64,000 nt of DNA from positions 99,738,489 through 99,802,488 of the forward strand of contig CM077025.1 of the NCBI GenBank assembly GCA_039090855.1. Direction: 5' to 3'. The DNA is from Macrothele yani (Eukaryota > Arthropoda > Arachnida > Araneae > Macrothelidae). Within the stretch, counting starts at the first letter, position 1; every line of letters starts with the position of its first letter. Made by a program: the position numbers and the translations under genes. Below the pieces are notes generated by a model. That model did not search any database. It was not told the origin of the DNA and saw only the letters and a list, made by a program, of their open reading frames with translations. This document shows positions 1 to 9,514 of this stretch, piece by piece.

Positions 1-648
1 TGGGGAACTGCAGATGTGTCTTCCATTGTCAAAATAGACAAGGCAGTGTTGGGATTGCCTTTCGAAACATCTTTTCTATGTTCTAAAATTCTATGGCTAA
101 TGCTCCTGTATGTGCTTCCAATGTATAAGTTATCCCCAGTAGAAGAAGAGATAGGAATGCAGTAAACTCCTGGGAGGTTCAGGCTTTCAACTTTGTCCCT
201 ATCCCTTTGTAGAAGTTTCAAGATGTTTGGGGTAGATTTAATGGCAAGATGGTAACCAAAACTTCTAAAAGAATCTGTAACTTATAAGCATAGGAAGGAT
301 GGTAAGGAACAGAACCACAGAATTTCAGGTCTTCTTTCTTGTGAGGAAGGAGGCATTCGATTTTCGAATGGTTTTCATATTTCTTTATGAGGGAGTTGAC
401 TGTAACAGCAGGGAAACCATGAGAGAGGGCTATTGTAGAAATTTTGGAGAGTTCTTCTTGAAGAGAGAGTTGGCTGTTGCAAATGATATGAGCCCTGTGG
501 ATGTAGGACTTCAATGCTGCAAGCTTGTAGAGATGCAGGGTGCAAGATTTGTAGGGAATGATGTTAGTGGCTGCAGAAGGTTTTCGATAGACGGAACGAG
601 TAATGGAGAGATCAGCGTTTCTGCAGATAGATACATCCAGGAAATCAA
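1..648 (-). mobile_element. Inverted partial copy of Penelope-like element (left arm)
   Basis: This segment is the reverse complement of 658-1306, with a single one-base loss in a T run (four T instead of five, coding sense) that shifts the frame after YKLQI. It encodes the C-terminal end of the PLE reverse transcriptase and the start of the GIY-YIG endonuclease. Arm and counter-arm are separated by about 9 bases, so this is a near-perfect palindrome with roughly 650-bp arms. The inverted copy runs off the left edge of the window. Partial inverted copies beside a complete unit are a known structural habit of Penelope-like elements. Confidence 0.9.
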
Positions 649-1615
649 ATCACAAAATTGATTTCCTGGATGTATCTATCTGCAGAAACGCTGATCTCTC
701 CATTACTCGTTCCGTCTATCGAAAACCTTCTGCAGCCACTAACATCATTCCCTACAAATCTTGCACCCTGCATCTCTACAAGCTTGCAGCATTGAAGTCC
801 TACATCCACAGGGCTCATATCATTTGCAACAGCCAACTCTCTCTTCAAGAAGAACTCTCCAAAATTTCTACAATAGCCCTCTCTCATGGTTTCCCTGCTG
901 TTACAGTCAACTCCCTCATAAAGAAATATGAAAACCATTCGAAAATCGAATGCCTCCTTCCTCACAAGAAAGAAGACCTGAAATTCTGTGGTTCTGTTCC
1001 TTACCATCCTTCCTATGCTTATAAGTTACAGATTCTTTTTAGAAGTTTTGGTTACCATCTTGCCATTAAATCTACCCCAAACATCTTGAAACTTCTACAA
1101 AGGGATAGGGACAAAGTTGAAAGCCTGAACCTCCCAGGAGTTTACTGCATTCCTATCTCTTCTTCTACTGGGGATAACTTATACATTGGAAGCACATACA
1201 GGAGCATTAGCCATAGAATTTTAGAACATAGAAAAGATGTTTCGAAAGGCAATCCCAACACTGCCTTGTCTATTTTGACAATGGAAGACACATCTGCAGT
1301 TCCCCACTGGAACGAAGCAAAACGAATTGCTTCGTTTGACAATCGTTTTGCCCTCCGTTACCGTGAAAGCATAGAAATTATTTTCAACTCAATGACTTGC
1401 AACTCCGAATCTCCTCTCTACATTCCGTTGATCTGGAGATCAATTCTAAGTTTTGGCAACAAAAATAGGAAAAATTCAAATGTAGAATCTGGCAACAATC
1501 TTAGTCCTCCATTGGCGTGATGAAGACCTAAGATAAGGTCGAAAGCTTCCAACTTACGAACTTTTTGTAAAAGTTTTAGTTAACGTAACTAGCGTGATCA
1601 AGTCACCTTTCTTTG
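649..1615 (+). mobile_element. Direct 5'-truncated copy of the PLE upstream of the full unit
   Basis: Positions 647-1615 repeat 3219-4187 at a constant offset of 2572 bases with only a handful of substitutions. The open frame (about 654-1520) carries the end of the reverse transcriptase (IDFLDVSICR) and an uninterrupted GIY-YIG endonuclease (GVYCIPI then LYIGSTY, then the HRILEHRKD helix). It abuts the full unit head to tail, so the pair forms the pseudo-LTR arrangement typical of Penelope elements. Unlike the full unit it has a lysine codon rather than a stop at the RT-endonuclease linker. Confidence 0.9.
1517..1544 (+). ncRNA. Hammerhead-like motif in PLE 3' region (copy 1)
   Basis: The pattern is GTGATGA, then a perfect 5-bp stem (GACCT/AGGTC, 6-nt loop), then GAAA. 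This is the core and stem II layout of a hammerhead ribozyme. PLEs are known to carry small hammerheads in their pseudo-LTRs. The invariant first C of the core is G here, and I could not define stem III or the cleavage triplet with certainty, so activity is doubtful. Confidence 0.35.
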
Positions 1616-1648
1616 TTAATATTGTTACGTGTTTTGCCCATAATCGTC

Positions 1649-4092
1649 ATGTTTCAAAGCTACGCAACTTCCGGGCATTTTATTTTGGACTGGACGAAAG
1701 ATTGGATTTCCTTCCGGAAACTTCGGACTCAAGTCACTAATTCTCTTTGCAGCCTTCGTTTTCTTGTTTCCTACAAGACTTCTGGCATTCTTCCCCAAGC
1801 TTTTCAGATCTGCAAACCCATCTTCAAAGGACGGTGCCGTGCGTTACTACAGCAAACCAGCCATAACCTCCTATCTGCCGCTATCCGTGACCTGCGTTCC
1901 TCCATTGCTAAAACTGAACTTTCCTGCTACATTAGCTACCAATCACTGGCTGCTACCACTCATCCTGCTTTGCTTGATATTTTCATGGTTCGCATCAACC
2001 AAACCCTCTCAACAATTGAAGTAAATGAATATGCTCGCCATACAAAGAAATTCAATTTTCTACTCTCCAAGCAAAAAAGTCAAGCAACATCTCCGTCATC
2101 AGCCTCTACTGACAAGCCAAAGTATGTAAATCTTTCTTCTGTCACTATTCCTCCTAGCTTGGATAAATTCTTATCATTAGGCCCAAAATTTTCACCTGCT
2201 TTTCCTATCAATCTTCCACAAACTGTTTCTGTTATAGAATCAGCCATCCACAGAACTGAGACTGTTCAGCAGCCTATCCTTCGTGCCAACGCTGCTGTTA
2301 TCTTATCCAAGCAAAATTCTGTGCCAATCAAGTACTCTTCTTCTTGTTTAAAAGAATTCAGGTCATTTATTCAAGAAAATGACCTAGCCGTATGCAAAGC
2401 AGATAAAGTTGGTTGCCCAGTCATCATTGGTAAAGAAACTCTAAACCAAAAAGTGCTTTCTTTTCTTACATCTGCTAACTGCATCCCTTTACAGTCAGAC
2501 ACCACCAACTCACTCAAAAACTCAGTTGACAGATTAGCTAAGAAAGAAACTCTTCAATCCTTCCTTGGTGATATATCACCCCCTCCTTACTTTAGAACTC
2601 CCAGGCTCTTCCTGCAAGTGAAACTGCATAAAGCTGGTAACCCCATCAGACCTTTAGTGGAATATTCTTTTTCTCCAGCAGTAAACCTTGAAAAGAGATT
2701 GGTCCTCAAATGCAAATCCCTGGCAGCCAACCATCCTCATACAGTTGTCTCTACTTCAAACTTCATCCACAACCTTCCTAATTCCTTTCCTCCTTGTGAT
2801 AATCTGTATACTCTTGATGTAGAATCTTTGTTTCCCTCTGTACCATATTTTGATTCCTACATGCTCCTCAGGAAGAAATTGATTCTTCATTTTAAACCCC
2901 CGGTCCTCTTATCAAAGATCTTTATGATTGTTTCCACACTATTCATCAACATAGTTGTTTTGTTTTCAACAAAATTGTGTATAGGCAACAATCTGGTCTC
3001 CCCATGGGCTCACCTCTTTCCCCTCTGCTTGCTGAAATCTACATGCAACATATTGAAGTTTCCATAATTCCTCTACACCCTTTTCAACCTTCCCTATGGT
3101 TAAGATATGTAGACGACATTTTCATTAGCTGGCCACATTCCGAGTCTGAGCTACAGATACTGATCAGCTCCATTACAGAAAAATTTCCTTCCATTAAGCT
3201 CACTATATCTAAGGAAGTAAATCACAAAATTGATTTCCTGGATGTATCTATCTGCAGAAACGCTGATCTCTCCATTACTCGTTCCGTCTATCGAAAACCT
3301 TCTGCAGCCACTAACATCATTCCCTACAAATCTTGCACCCTGCATCTCTACAAGCTTGCAGCATTGAAGTCCTACATCCACAGGGCTCATATCATTTGCA
3401 ACAGCCAACTCTCTCTTCAAGAAGAACTCTCCAAAATTTCTACAATAGCCCTCTCTCATGGTTTCCCTGCTGTTACAGTCAACTCCCTCATAAAGAAATA
3501 TGAAAACCATTCGAAAATAGAATGCCTCCTTCCTCACAAGAAAGAAGACCTGAAATTCTGTGGTTCTGTTCCTTACCATCCTTCCTATGCTTATAAGTTA
3601 CAGATTCTTTTTAGAAGTTTTGGTTACCATCTTGCCATTAAATCTACCCCAAACATCTTGAAACTTCTACAAAGGGATAGGGACTAAGTTGAAAGCCTGA
3701 ACCTCCCAGGAGTTTACTGCATTCCTATCTCTTCTTCTACTGGGGATAACTTATACATTGGAAGCACATACAGGAGCATTAGCCATAGAATTTTAGAACA
3801 TAGAAAAGATGTTTCGAAAGGCAATCCCAACACTGCCTTGTCTATTTTGACAATGGAAGACACATCTGCAGTTCCCCACTGGAACGAAGCTAAACGAATT
3901 GCTTCGTTTGACAATTGTTTTGCCCTCCGTTACCGTGAAAGCATAGAAATTATTTTCAACTCAATGACTTGCAACTCCGAATCTCCTCTCTACATTCCGT
4001 TGATCTGGAGATCAATTCTAAGTTTTGGCAACAAAAATAGGAAAAATTCAAATGTAGAATCTGGCAACAATCTTAGTCCTCCATTGGCGTGA
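1649..4092 (+). pseudogene. PLE reverse transcriptase / GIY-YIG endonuclease, broken
   Basis: The chosen start is the first ATG (MFQSYATSG); upstream codons belong to the repeat junction. Visible reverse transcriptase blocks, in order, are LHKAGNPIRPLVEYSFSPA (about 2625-2680), motif A LDVESLFPSVP (about 2815), motif B QQSGLPMGSPLSPLLAEIYM (2986-3045), motif C RYVDDIF (about 3103) and IDFLDVSICR (about 3229). The GIY-YIG nuclease follows (GVYCIPI, LYIGSTY, HRILEHRKD). Two lesions break it. A one-base loss in the C run at about 2896-2901 changes frame between motifs A and B. A TAA at 3685-3687 stands where the sister copy has AAA, cutting the linker before the nuclease. The frame is otherwise open to 4092. 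An Arg-to-Cys change at 3916-3918 is also specific to this copy. Catalytic residues of the RT are intact, so inactivation is recent. Confidence 0.88.
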
Positions 4093-4116
4093 TGAAGACC
4101 TAAGATAAGGTCGAAA
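4089..4116 (+). ncRNA. Hammerhead-like motif in PLE 3' region (copy 2)
   Basis: This is an identical copy of the motif at 1517-1544, at the equivalent place in the full unit. It overlaps the stop codon region of the ORF. The same caveats apply: right spacing and stem II, but G for C at the start of the core. Confidence 0.35.
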
Positions 4117-4187
4117 GCTTCCAACTTACGAACTTTTTGTAAAAGTTTTAGTTAACGTAACTAGCGTGATCAAGTCACCTTTCTTTG

Positions 4188-6005
4188 TCCTCAGGAATCT
4201 TCCCTTCATTAAGGCATCGAGTGAAAATTTGGGCGAGTACTGTTTCGATTTCTCCACTTGCTTCTTGTATGATGTCTACAGTAATTCCATCTTCTCCTGG
4301 AGCTTTTCCCCACTTCATGTTCTTGATTGTATGTGCAACTGGTACCTTCCATGATGTCTGGAGTACATGCATCATCCCTTTCATATAACTTGGAGTAGAA
4401 ATCTTTCACTCTTGACAAAATTTCACCTCTATTTCTTGTTACAGAACCATCTTCTTTTCTCAGTGCCATAATCTGTTTTCTTCCCTTACTGAGATGTCCC
4501 TTTGCTATCTTTAGGCTTTGGTTGTTTTCAATTGCTTTCCTCACTAGTTCACAGTTGAATTTCCTTACGTCTTCCGTGATACTTTTTCGTACTGTCTTGC
4601 ATAGCTCTATATATTCCACTTTGGAAGTCACATCTTCTTTAGTTGTCCTCATCTCTCTTCTTTTTTGCATCAACATTTTGGTTTTTCCTGATAATTTGTT
4701 CACATGCAGCTTGTTGTTAGACCCAGCTAATTTTGTTGCTGTTTCCATAAGAGCTTTGGTTACTTTTCTGTTAACTACAGAAATATCCACTTCTTCCGAT
4801 GTTATGCCTTCTAAAGCAGATAATCTGTTCTTCAGTTCTAACTTGAAGGTATTATGGTGTTTTTTAAGGTTGGTTATGTCAATACATTTTGTTTGTCGTA
4901 TAAGCTTGCCACGTTCGAGTTTAGTGTTAAGGTGCATCTTACATCTCACCAATCTATGGTCACTACCTGTGTTGAACTTGTTTAGCACACTGCAGTCTTC
5001 TATGACGAATTTTTTGTTACACATAATAAAATCAATTTCACTTGTCGTCCATTTGGATGTCTCCATGTCCATTTCCTGTGCGACTTTTTCTTGAAAAAGG
5101 AGTTCAAGATGAAAAACCCTTCTGCCTCTGCAAACTCAACGAGAGTATTTCCACGCTGGTTTCTGTTGCTGTGACCGAATTTACCTACTGAAGTTTCATT
5201 CTGTTGCCGTTGCCCTATTTTTGCATTGAAATCTCCCATAATTATCTTCAAGTGCTGCTTACCTTTATTATTTAGATGACGAATTTCCTCATAAAATTCT
5301 TCAATTTCTTCTTCAGGATGACTTGTGGTGGGTGCATAAGTTTGAATAATCTGAGCCTGGTATCTTCTCGAGAGTTGGATAACGAGTCGTGCAGCTCTGT
5401 CAGAGGAACTTTCAACTTCTGCAACTTTATCCTTCAGTTTCTTGTTTATTATAAATCCAACACCACTAGTTCTGCCAGTATCTGCCCCACGATAGTAGAA
5501 GAGATGTCCACTTTTCAGTTCAATGAGATCTTCTCCTTTTCTCCTTACCTCACTTAGCCCGACAATGTCCCACTTGATCTTTTGTAGTTCCTCTTCCAAT
5601 TCAAGAAGCCTTGAATCAGAAGATAGGGAGCGTCCATTATACGTAGCCAAGGTCAGCATCAGATGGCAGCCTAGTCCGGTTCTCCGGGGATTCTTAGCAC
5701 CCTCTTCCTTCATGTCGCACTGGCCGCTGCCTTGGCCAGGTACATTCCAGCTGCTGGAGACTGAGGGCCAAGATTTAAGTTGTGGAGTCATTTTGGAGGG
5801 GTTTGGCCATAACTCACCACACTGGCCAAGCGGGTTGGTGAGTGTGGGATAGCATTTCCTCTAATCCCGATGGTATAGTTATACCGCTATTGGCGGTCGT
5901 CAGAGCCCCTTTAGTGGGAACAGGATGCACCACGAGAAGGCGGGGTTGACATTTGTCAAGGAGAGGCTGTGATGTTACGCATCACCTGACCTTACATCCC
6001 ATATA
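4188..6005 (-). mobile_element. RTE-type LINE, 5' half including 5' UTR
   Basis: The minus strand carries a 5' UTR (about 5792-6005, ending at an AT repeat), an apurinic-type endonuclease and the beginning of a reverse transcriptase, then stops at the PLE boundary at 4188. The 5' UTR recurs at about 32150-32390 in the other orientation. A separate segment at 29511-30545 supplies the missing 3' half of what looks like the same family. The rest of this copy probably lies left of the window, beyond the inserted PLE. Confidence 0.82.
4190..5791 (-). pseudogene. RTE endonuclease / reverse transcriptase N-terminal part, frameshifted
   Basis: Endonuclease motifs are clear: LATYNGRSL at the N-terminal end of the domain, GLSEVRR, QTYAPT, MGDFNAKIG, then SEIDFIM and TGSDHRLV. 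This matches the nuclease of RTE/BovB-like LINEs, often annotated as craniofacial development protein 2-like. After a linker comes the start of the RT (MKWGKAPGEDGITVDII, then the NEGKIPED region). There are two frameshifts: one near 5047-5055, between NGRQ and TSEIDFIM, and one near 4330 before the RT start. The frame ends at the PLE junction before the catalytic RT motifs, so no active protein is possible. Confidence 0.82.
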
Positions 6006-6010
6006 TATAT

Positions 6011-6390
6011 ATATTCCGAGGGGTTTTGCCATGTGAGAGAATAATAGGTCAGATGCTTATTAAGAGAATTTATTCAGCCCAAGTGGCAGGGGAAAAAGGT
6101 AGTTAAAAGCCAAGGAAATCATGGGAGGACCAGATTCTAGAATGTCTGCATGAGAAAAAGATAATGAGTATGAAATGCGAAAGTTCTTGTGTGAGACGTG
6201 AGATGAATGCCAGTGAAACTCGATTTGTGTGTTGTGATCACTGTAAATGGAGACATCTAATACATCAACAATAAGTAATATATAGGATTGTCAGTTTTAA
6301 ACTTTAATCTGGCAGATGAGCTTTCTATGAGGAGCTAACTTCTGAATCTCAGAGAACAGCTTAGTGATATGTATATGTATGGAAAACATT
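6011..6390 (+). repeat. LINE C-terminal/3' tail remnant
   Basis: Plus-strand translation gives a decayed version of the C-terminal LINE motif seen at 21500-21690 (RWVGHVKRM, then AKRIYAPQVA, then GKSWED). Here one reads IKRIYSAQVAGEKG and RKSWEDQI. The non-coding tail after it also matches the reverse complement of about 21340-21500. It ends some 250 bases before the first host exon. Confidence 0.6.
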
Positions 6391-6637
6391 TTATAATAAT
6401 TAAATCTGTAAATTTTATTAAAGATCTGCTCAAGTGTTTTATCATAACAATCTACAGCAATGCCAAACACGATGTTTAAAATCATTCTTTATTTATAGCT
6501 GATGTAATAGTAACATGTTTTGTTAGAAATTTGAAGTTCTGTGTGTATTTCTCTTTATTAAAAAAAATTTTTTTGACTGTGTTCAATTGTGTTCTAAGTT
6601 GTCTAATTTTTTTTTAATAATTTGTTTCATATACCAG

Positions 6638-6703
6638 CTATGATTAGTTACAACATTATAATTGGAGACACTGTCACAAAAGTTTTCCGGAGGATACTAA
6701 ATG
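6638..6703 (+). CDS. SLC38A11: SLC38A11-like amino acid transporter, internal exon a
   Basis: The acceptor is ...ataccag and the donor gtgagc. The exon begins with two bases finishing a codon and ends with one base of the next. It encodes MISYNIIIGDTVTKVFRRI, the conserved segment of SLC38 transporters in which MISYN and GDT are typical of the SLC38A10/A11 branch. The protein is a multi-pass membrane Na+-coupled amino acid transporter of the AAAP superfamily. The one-base phase matches the next exon, 13.8 kb downstream. Upstream exons were not found in 1-6637, which is TE-filled. Confidence 0.85.
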
Positions 6704-6999
6704 GTGAGCACTTGCATAACTTCATTTTATGTATAAACCTGTATTGGACATAAAAAAAAATATGTTTGCTATTTTTTATGCATTACTTAGAAGAGTACAC
6801 AAAGAGATATTATCAAAAGCATTTAATACCCTTTTGCATATTTCATGTCTTTGATAAATTTTGCTTTTTGGCTGCAATAGAAATCCACTTATAATGAGGA
6901 GCTCAGGACTGACAAAAATTCTTGTTAAATCTATGTGCTCGATAAATTAAATCCATTTCTGGGTGAAAAATACCATCAAAAATATACATATATGTTTAT

Positions 7000-7250
7000 G
7001 CACTTCCTGATCAAAAGTATCTGGTCACTTGCATGCCCATAAACTTCCTGTAATAAAAAAGGGATTACTATAGAGTTGGTCTACCCTATGCTGCTATCGC
7101 ATCCTCCACTCTGCTGGAAAGGTTTCCACTGGATTTTATGTTGCTGTGGGAATTGCCTTCCATTCTGCCACACAAGTCACAACATCAGTCGCCAATATTG
7201 GGTGGCTCAGTCTGGCTGGCTGTCATCATTCTAATTCATTCCGAAAGTGT
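7000..7250 (-). mobile_element. Decayed Tc1-like element, segment 1
   Basis: It starts with a terminal-repeat-like block (GATCAAAAGTATCTGGTCAC) and continues with AT-poor sequence resembling the C-terminal coding end of a Tc1-type transposase on the minus strand. It is separated from segment 2 by the hAT MITE at 7259-7509. Segments 1, 2 (7518-7795) and 3 (11755-12420) read on from one another in order. Confidence 0.5.
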
Positions 7251-7258
7251 TCCATGGG

Positions 7259-7509
7259 CAGGGGCGTATTTAGTGGGGAAGGCGAAGGGGGTAAAAGGGG
7301 ACTTACATTAGAAAAAAATCTGTTAATTTAATAAAAATGCAAAAACTTACATTAGAAAAAATATGTTAATTTAATAATAATGCAACAACTTACATTAGAA
7401 AAAAATGCTTGAATTTTTTTCTTCTATTTTTCATTAACTTTTCTTTTGTCCTGGGGATAAAAACTTTTATTTTTTGCCCCCCCCCAATTATTTTTTATAT
7501 ATGCCCTTG
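7259..7509. mobile_element. hAT-type MITE, 251 bp
   Basis: The terminal inverted repeats are imperfect: CAGGGGCGTATTTAG at the left, and the complement of the right end reads CAAGGGCATATATAA. The flanking 8-bp target duplications are TCCATGGG (7251-7258) and TCTATGGC (7510-7517), two mismatches. An 8-bp TSD with CAG..CTG-like ends is the hAT signature. There is no coding capacity. The interior holds three short tandem units (7301-7405). Confidence 0.7.
7301..7405 (+). repeat. About 43-bp tandem repeat inside the MITE
   Basis: Units beginning ACTTACATTAGAAAAAA start near 7301, 7345 and 7388, a period of 43-44 bases. The third unit is incomplete. Confidence 0.7.
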
Positions 7510-7517
7510 TCTATGGC

Positions 7518-7795
7518 GCTGAGATAAGGGCTCTGTTCAGACCCAGTCAAGTTCTTCCACACTCATTATATGGAGTGTACAAACCTTGCTTTGTGGATGG
7601 GGGGAGGCATTGTCTGCTGGTAAAAGAAATAGCCTTTACCAAACTGTTGCCATAATGTGGGAGTACAGAATCATCAAGAATGCCTTTATAGGCTGCAGAT
7701 TTAAGATTTCCAGGCATTGAAACTAGGTAGCTCAGCTCAAACCATGAAAGTCAGCCCCAGAACATGATTACTCCTCCACTGAACTCATACATAAG
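7518..7795 (-). mobile_element. Decayed Tc1-like element, segment 2
   Basis: This continues the degenerate transposase of 7000-7250 after the MITE. Read on the minus strand it corresponds to the catalytic-domain half of a Tc1-like transposase. It breaks at about 7796, where CTGAACTC is interrupted, and resumes at about 11755 with TGAACTTCACAGTTGGCAC. Confidence 0.5.
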
Positions 7796-7796
7796 A

Positions 7797-7950
7797 TTCT
7801 TTCGCGGATTCGCGGAATTCCACGTTTTTCGTCGTCATTTGGGTTATTTTTGAGATCGATGTAAAAATTAAGGCAATATTTTGGAGAGGATTAATGAAGG
7901 GGGCGGGTCGTTTTCCATTTGGGAACAGTATTTAGTCTTCCAAAACTTTT
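7797..7950 (+). repeat. Repeat family X, segment 1
   Basis: This AT-rich non-coding sequence is inserted in the Tc1-like element. It resembles part of the repetitive block at 57950-58880. Further segments of the same insertion occur at 8208-8236, 9171-9260 and 10871-11350, separated by a SINE, a Tigger and a mariner. Confidence 0.5.
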
Positions 7951-7963
7951 GAAAAGGGAAGTT

Positions 7964-8194
7964 GCCGCCCGGTGGCGCAGTGGTCTAAGGCGCTGGCCTC
8001 TGATCATTCGTCCGTAAGGGGTCCGGGTTCGAATCCCGGTGAGGCATGGATGTTGTGTTTGTCTTACGGCACTGGCTCTCTCCCTTCCCTGGAACCAGTG
8101 ACCCTAAATTAGGGACGGGCGACTGCTTATAGCCCATTGAGTTGCTCACGGTGGTCGTTAAACCTCCAATCAAAAAAAAAAAAAAAAAAAAAAA
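7964..8194 (+). mobile_element. tRNA-derived SINE with 13-bp TSD
   Basis: The 5' part is tRNA-like, with an A box in TGGCGCAGTGGTCTAAGGCG and a B box GGTTCGAATCC. The D-arm GTGGTCTAAGGCGC suggests a leucine-type tRNA ancestor. A tRNA-unrelated body ends in a 20-plus poly(A). The target duplication GAAAAGGGAAGTT is perfect on both sides (7951-7963 and 8195-8207). It is the cleanest copy of a family present at least six times in this window. Confidence 0.92.
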
Positions 8195-8238
8195 GAAAAG
8201 GGAAGTTAAATGGAGTCAAGTTTTTTCCCGTAATAGTA

Positions 8239-9168
8239 CAGTAAAACTTCCATAACTCGAATCTTCAAGGGAACTAAAATTGACTTCGAGTTGTAGAAAA
8301 TTCGAGTAACAGAATTAATCCACCAGTGGTACCTGTTGTTAAATTTTCTAAATTTGCCTAAGAAAGCAGTACGTAGTTCTTGGGCCTAAGGTTATTGTAA
8401 TTACTGTATTTATTTAAATGCAATTACAAATGTTTTGACTACTGCAGTACTTTACCAATTGTTTAAAAAATACTGCCGTGCATATCCACGGCATCATCAA
8501 CATGTTTCAACCGATTTCCATGATTTTTAAGATGGTAGAAAGAGACTTGCTGGTATTCCATATTTTTCAGCAATATATTTTTTCTTTATTCGCGTAGTAT
8601 CCACTTCTTGTATCAGCTTTATTTTTTCCTGCGAGGAAAACAGTTTAAGTTTCCTTTTAGACATCACAAAAATTTCCACTACGATGATAGACTTGGATTT
8701 TTCTAAAACTGAGTGCACAGCACTCACTGCCTGAAATGGGCCCAAAAGAATGTAGACTTAAGAAAGAATTAGCAAAAGAGTTTTACTCACATGCTACTGG
8801 ACAGACCTTGTAACTAAGGGCTAAATCCCAGAAAATGGTCCACCTGGAAGGTATTAAAATACCCCTTCACAGGGTGGATGGCAGAGGGAATCCCCTTTGT
8901 CCAGCTGACCTTGTTTGACCCCCAATACCTACAAGACTAGCAACAGGTGGATTTTTTTTTTTTTTTAATTCAAGTCTTAGATTACGATTTTCACGATTTT
9001 TTTTTCAAAAACGTGAAATAACGTTTCGAGTTATAGGAGAATTCGAGTTTGGTAATTTATACAAGGAAAAATGTATGAAAAAAGAGAAATTTTTATGCCA
9101 AATGCCGAATTTCTTCGAGTTATGGAAAAATTTGACTCGTAGAAGTTCGTGTGTTAGAAGTTTTACTG
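8239..9168 (-). mobile_element. Tigger/pogo-type element, internally deleted, TA TSD
   Basis: Inverted ends begin CAGTAAAACTTC on both sides and are flanked by TA (8237-8238 and 9169-9170). The 930-bp length is far below an autonomous Tigger. The minus strand keeps the transposase N-terminus at about 8550-8665: MSKRKLKLFSSQEKIKLI then EKYGIPAS, the CENP-B/Psq helix-turn-helix typical of Tigger. The catalytic domain is absent. Confidence 0.8.
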
Positions 9169-9170
9169 TA

Positions 9171-9260
9171 ATTTTTTTTTCTCACGATGTTGCCCCTGCC
9201 CATTATTTTTGTTAAATGTCATTTTATAACATAAATGTTTGTATTTCAGCATGAAACTGC
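9171..9260 (+). repeat. Repeat family X, segment 2
   Basis: A block with TCACGATGTTGCCCCTGCC and TTGTATTTCAGC resembles units of the 57950-58880 repeat. It lies between the Tigger and the mariner. Confidence 0.45.
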
Positions 9261-9514
9261 ATGCAACGATTTCCAAAAACAGATGTTAAGACTGCGCAAA
9301 GATTTTTCTGTAGTCTTCAGTCACGAGATTCTTCCATGGATTTGAGGAAACCTGCTACTTCCCTTTTCATGTGGGGCATTCTCGAGATCAATGCACAACT
9401 GAACACAATAATATATTCTCCTTCATTATTCATGACCTTGTGCCAACGTTCCACTAGGTTGCCAATGCCTCGATGGTAGAAATCCCTGGGTTTTGACTTG
9501 AAGAAGTAATCGAG

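Larger units (their letters stand above)
1616..4187 (+). mobile_element. Penelope-like retroelement, full 2572-bp unit
   Basis: The unit starts where the upstream copy ends (1615/1616) and ends at 4187 with the same terminal sequence. It encodes a reverse transcriptase followed by a GIY-YIG endonuclease, the diagnostic pairing of endonuclease-bearing PLEs. It adjoins RTE LINE sequence at 4188, so it probably inserted into that LINE. The coding region carries one frameshift and one nonsense codon (see the pseudogene entry), so this copy is not autonomous. Confidence 0.88.

Noticed and set aside
218..661. ORFs on both strands at the left edge
   Set aside because: They are the two strands of the PLE palindrome; only the PLE coding sense is meaningful.
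7964..8060. Possible functional tRNA gene (A and B boxes)
   Set aside because: It is followed by a SINE body and poly(A), flanked by TSDs and repeated six times; the anticodon arm does not fold properly.
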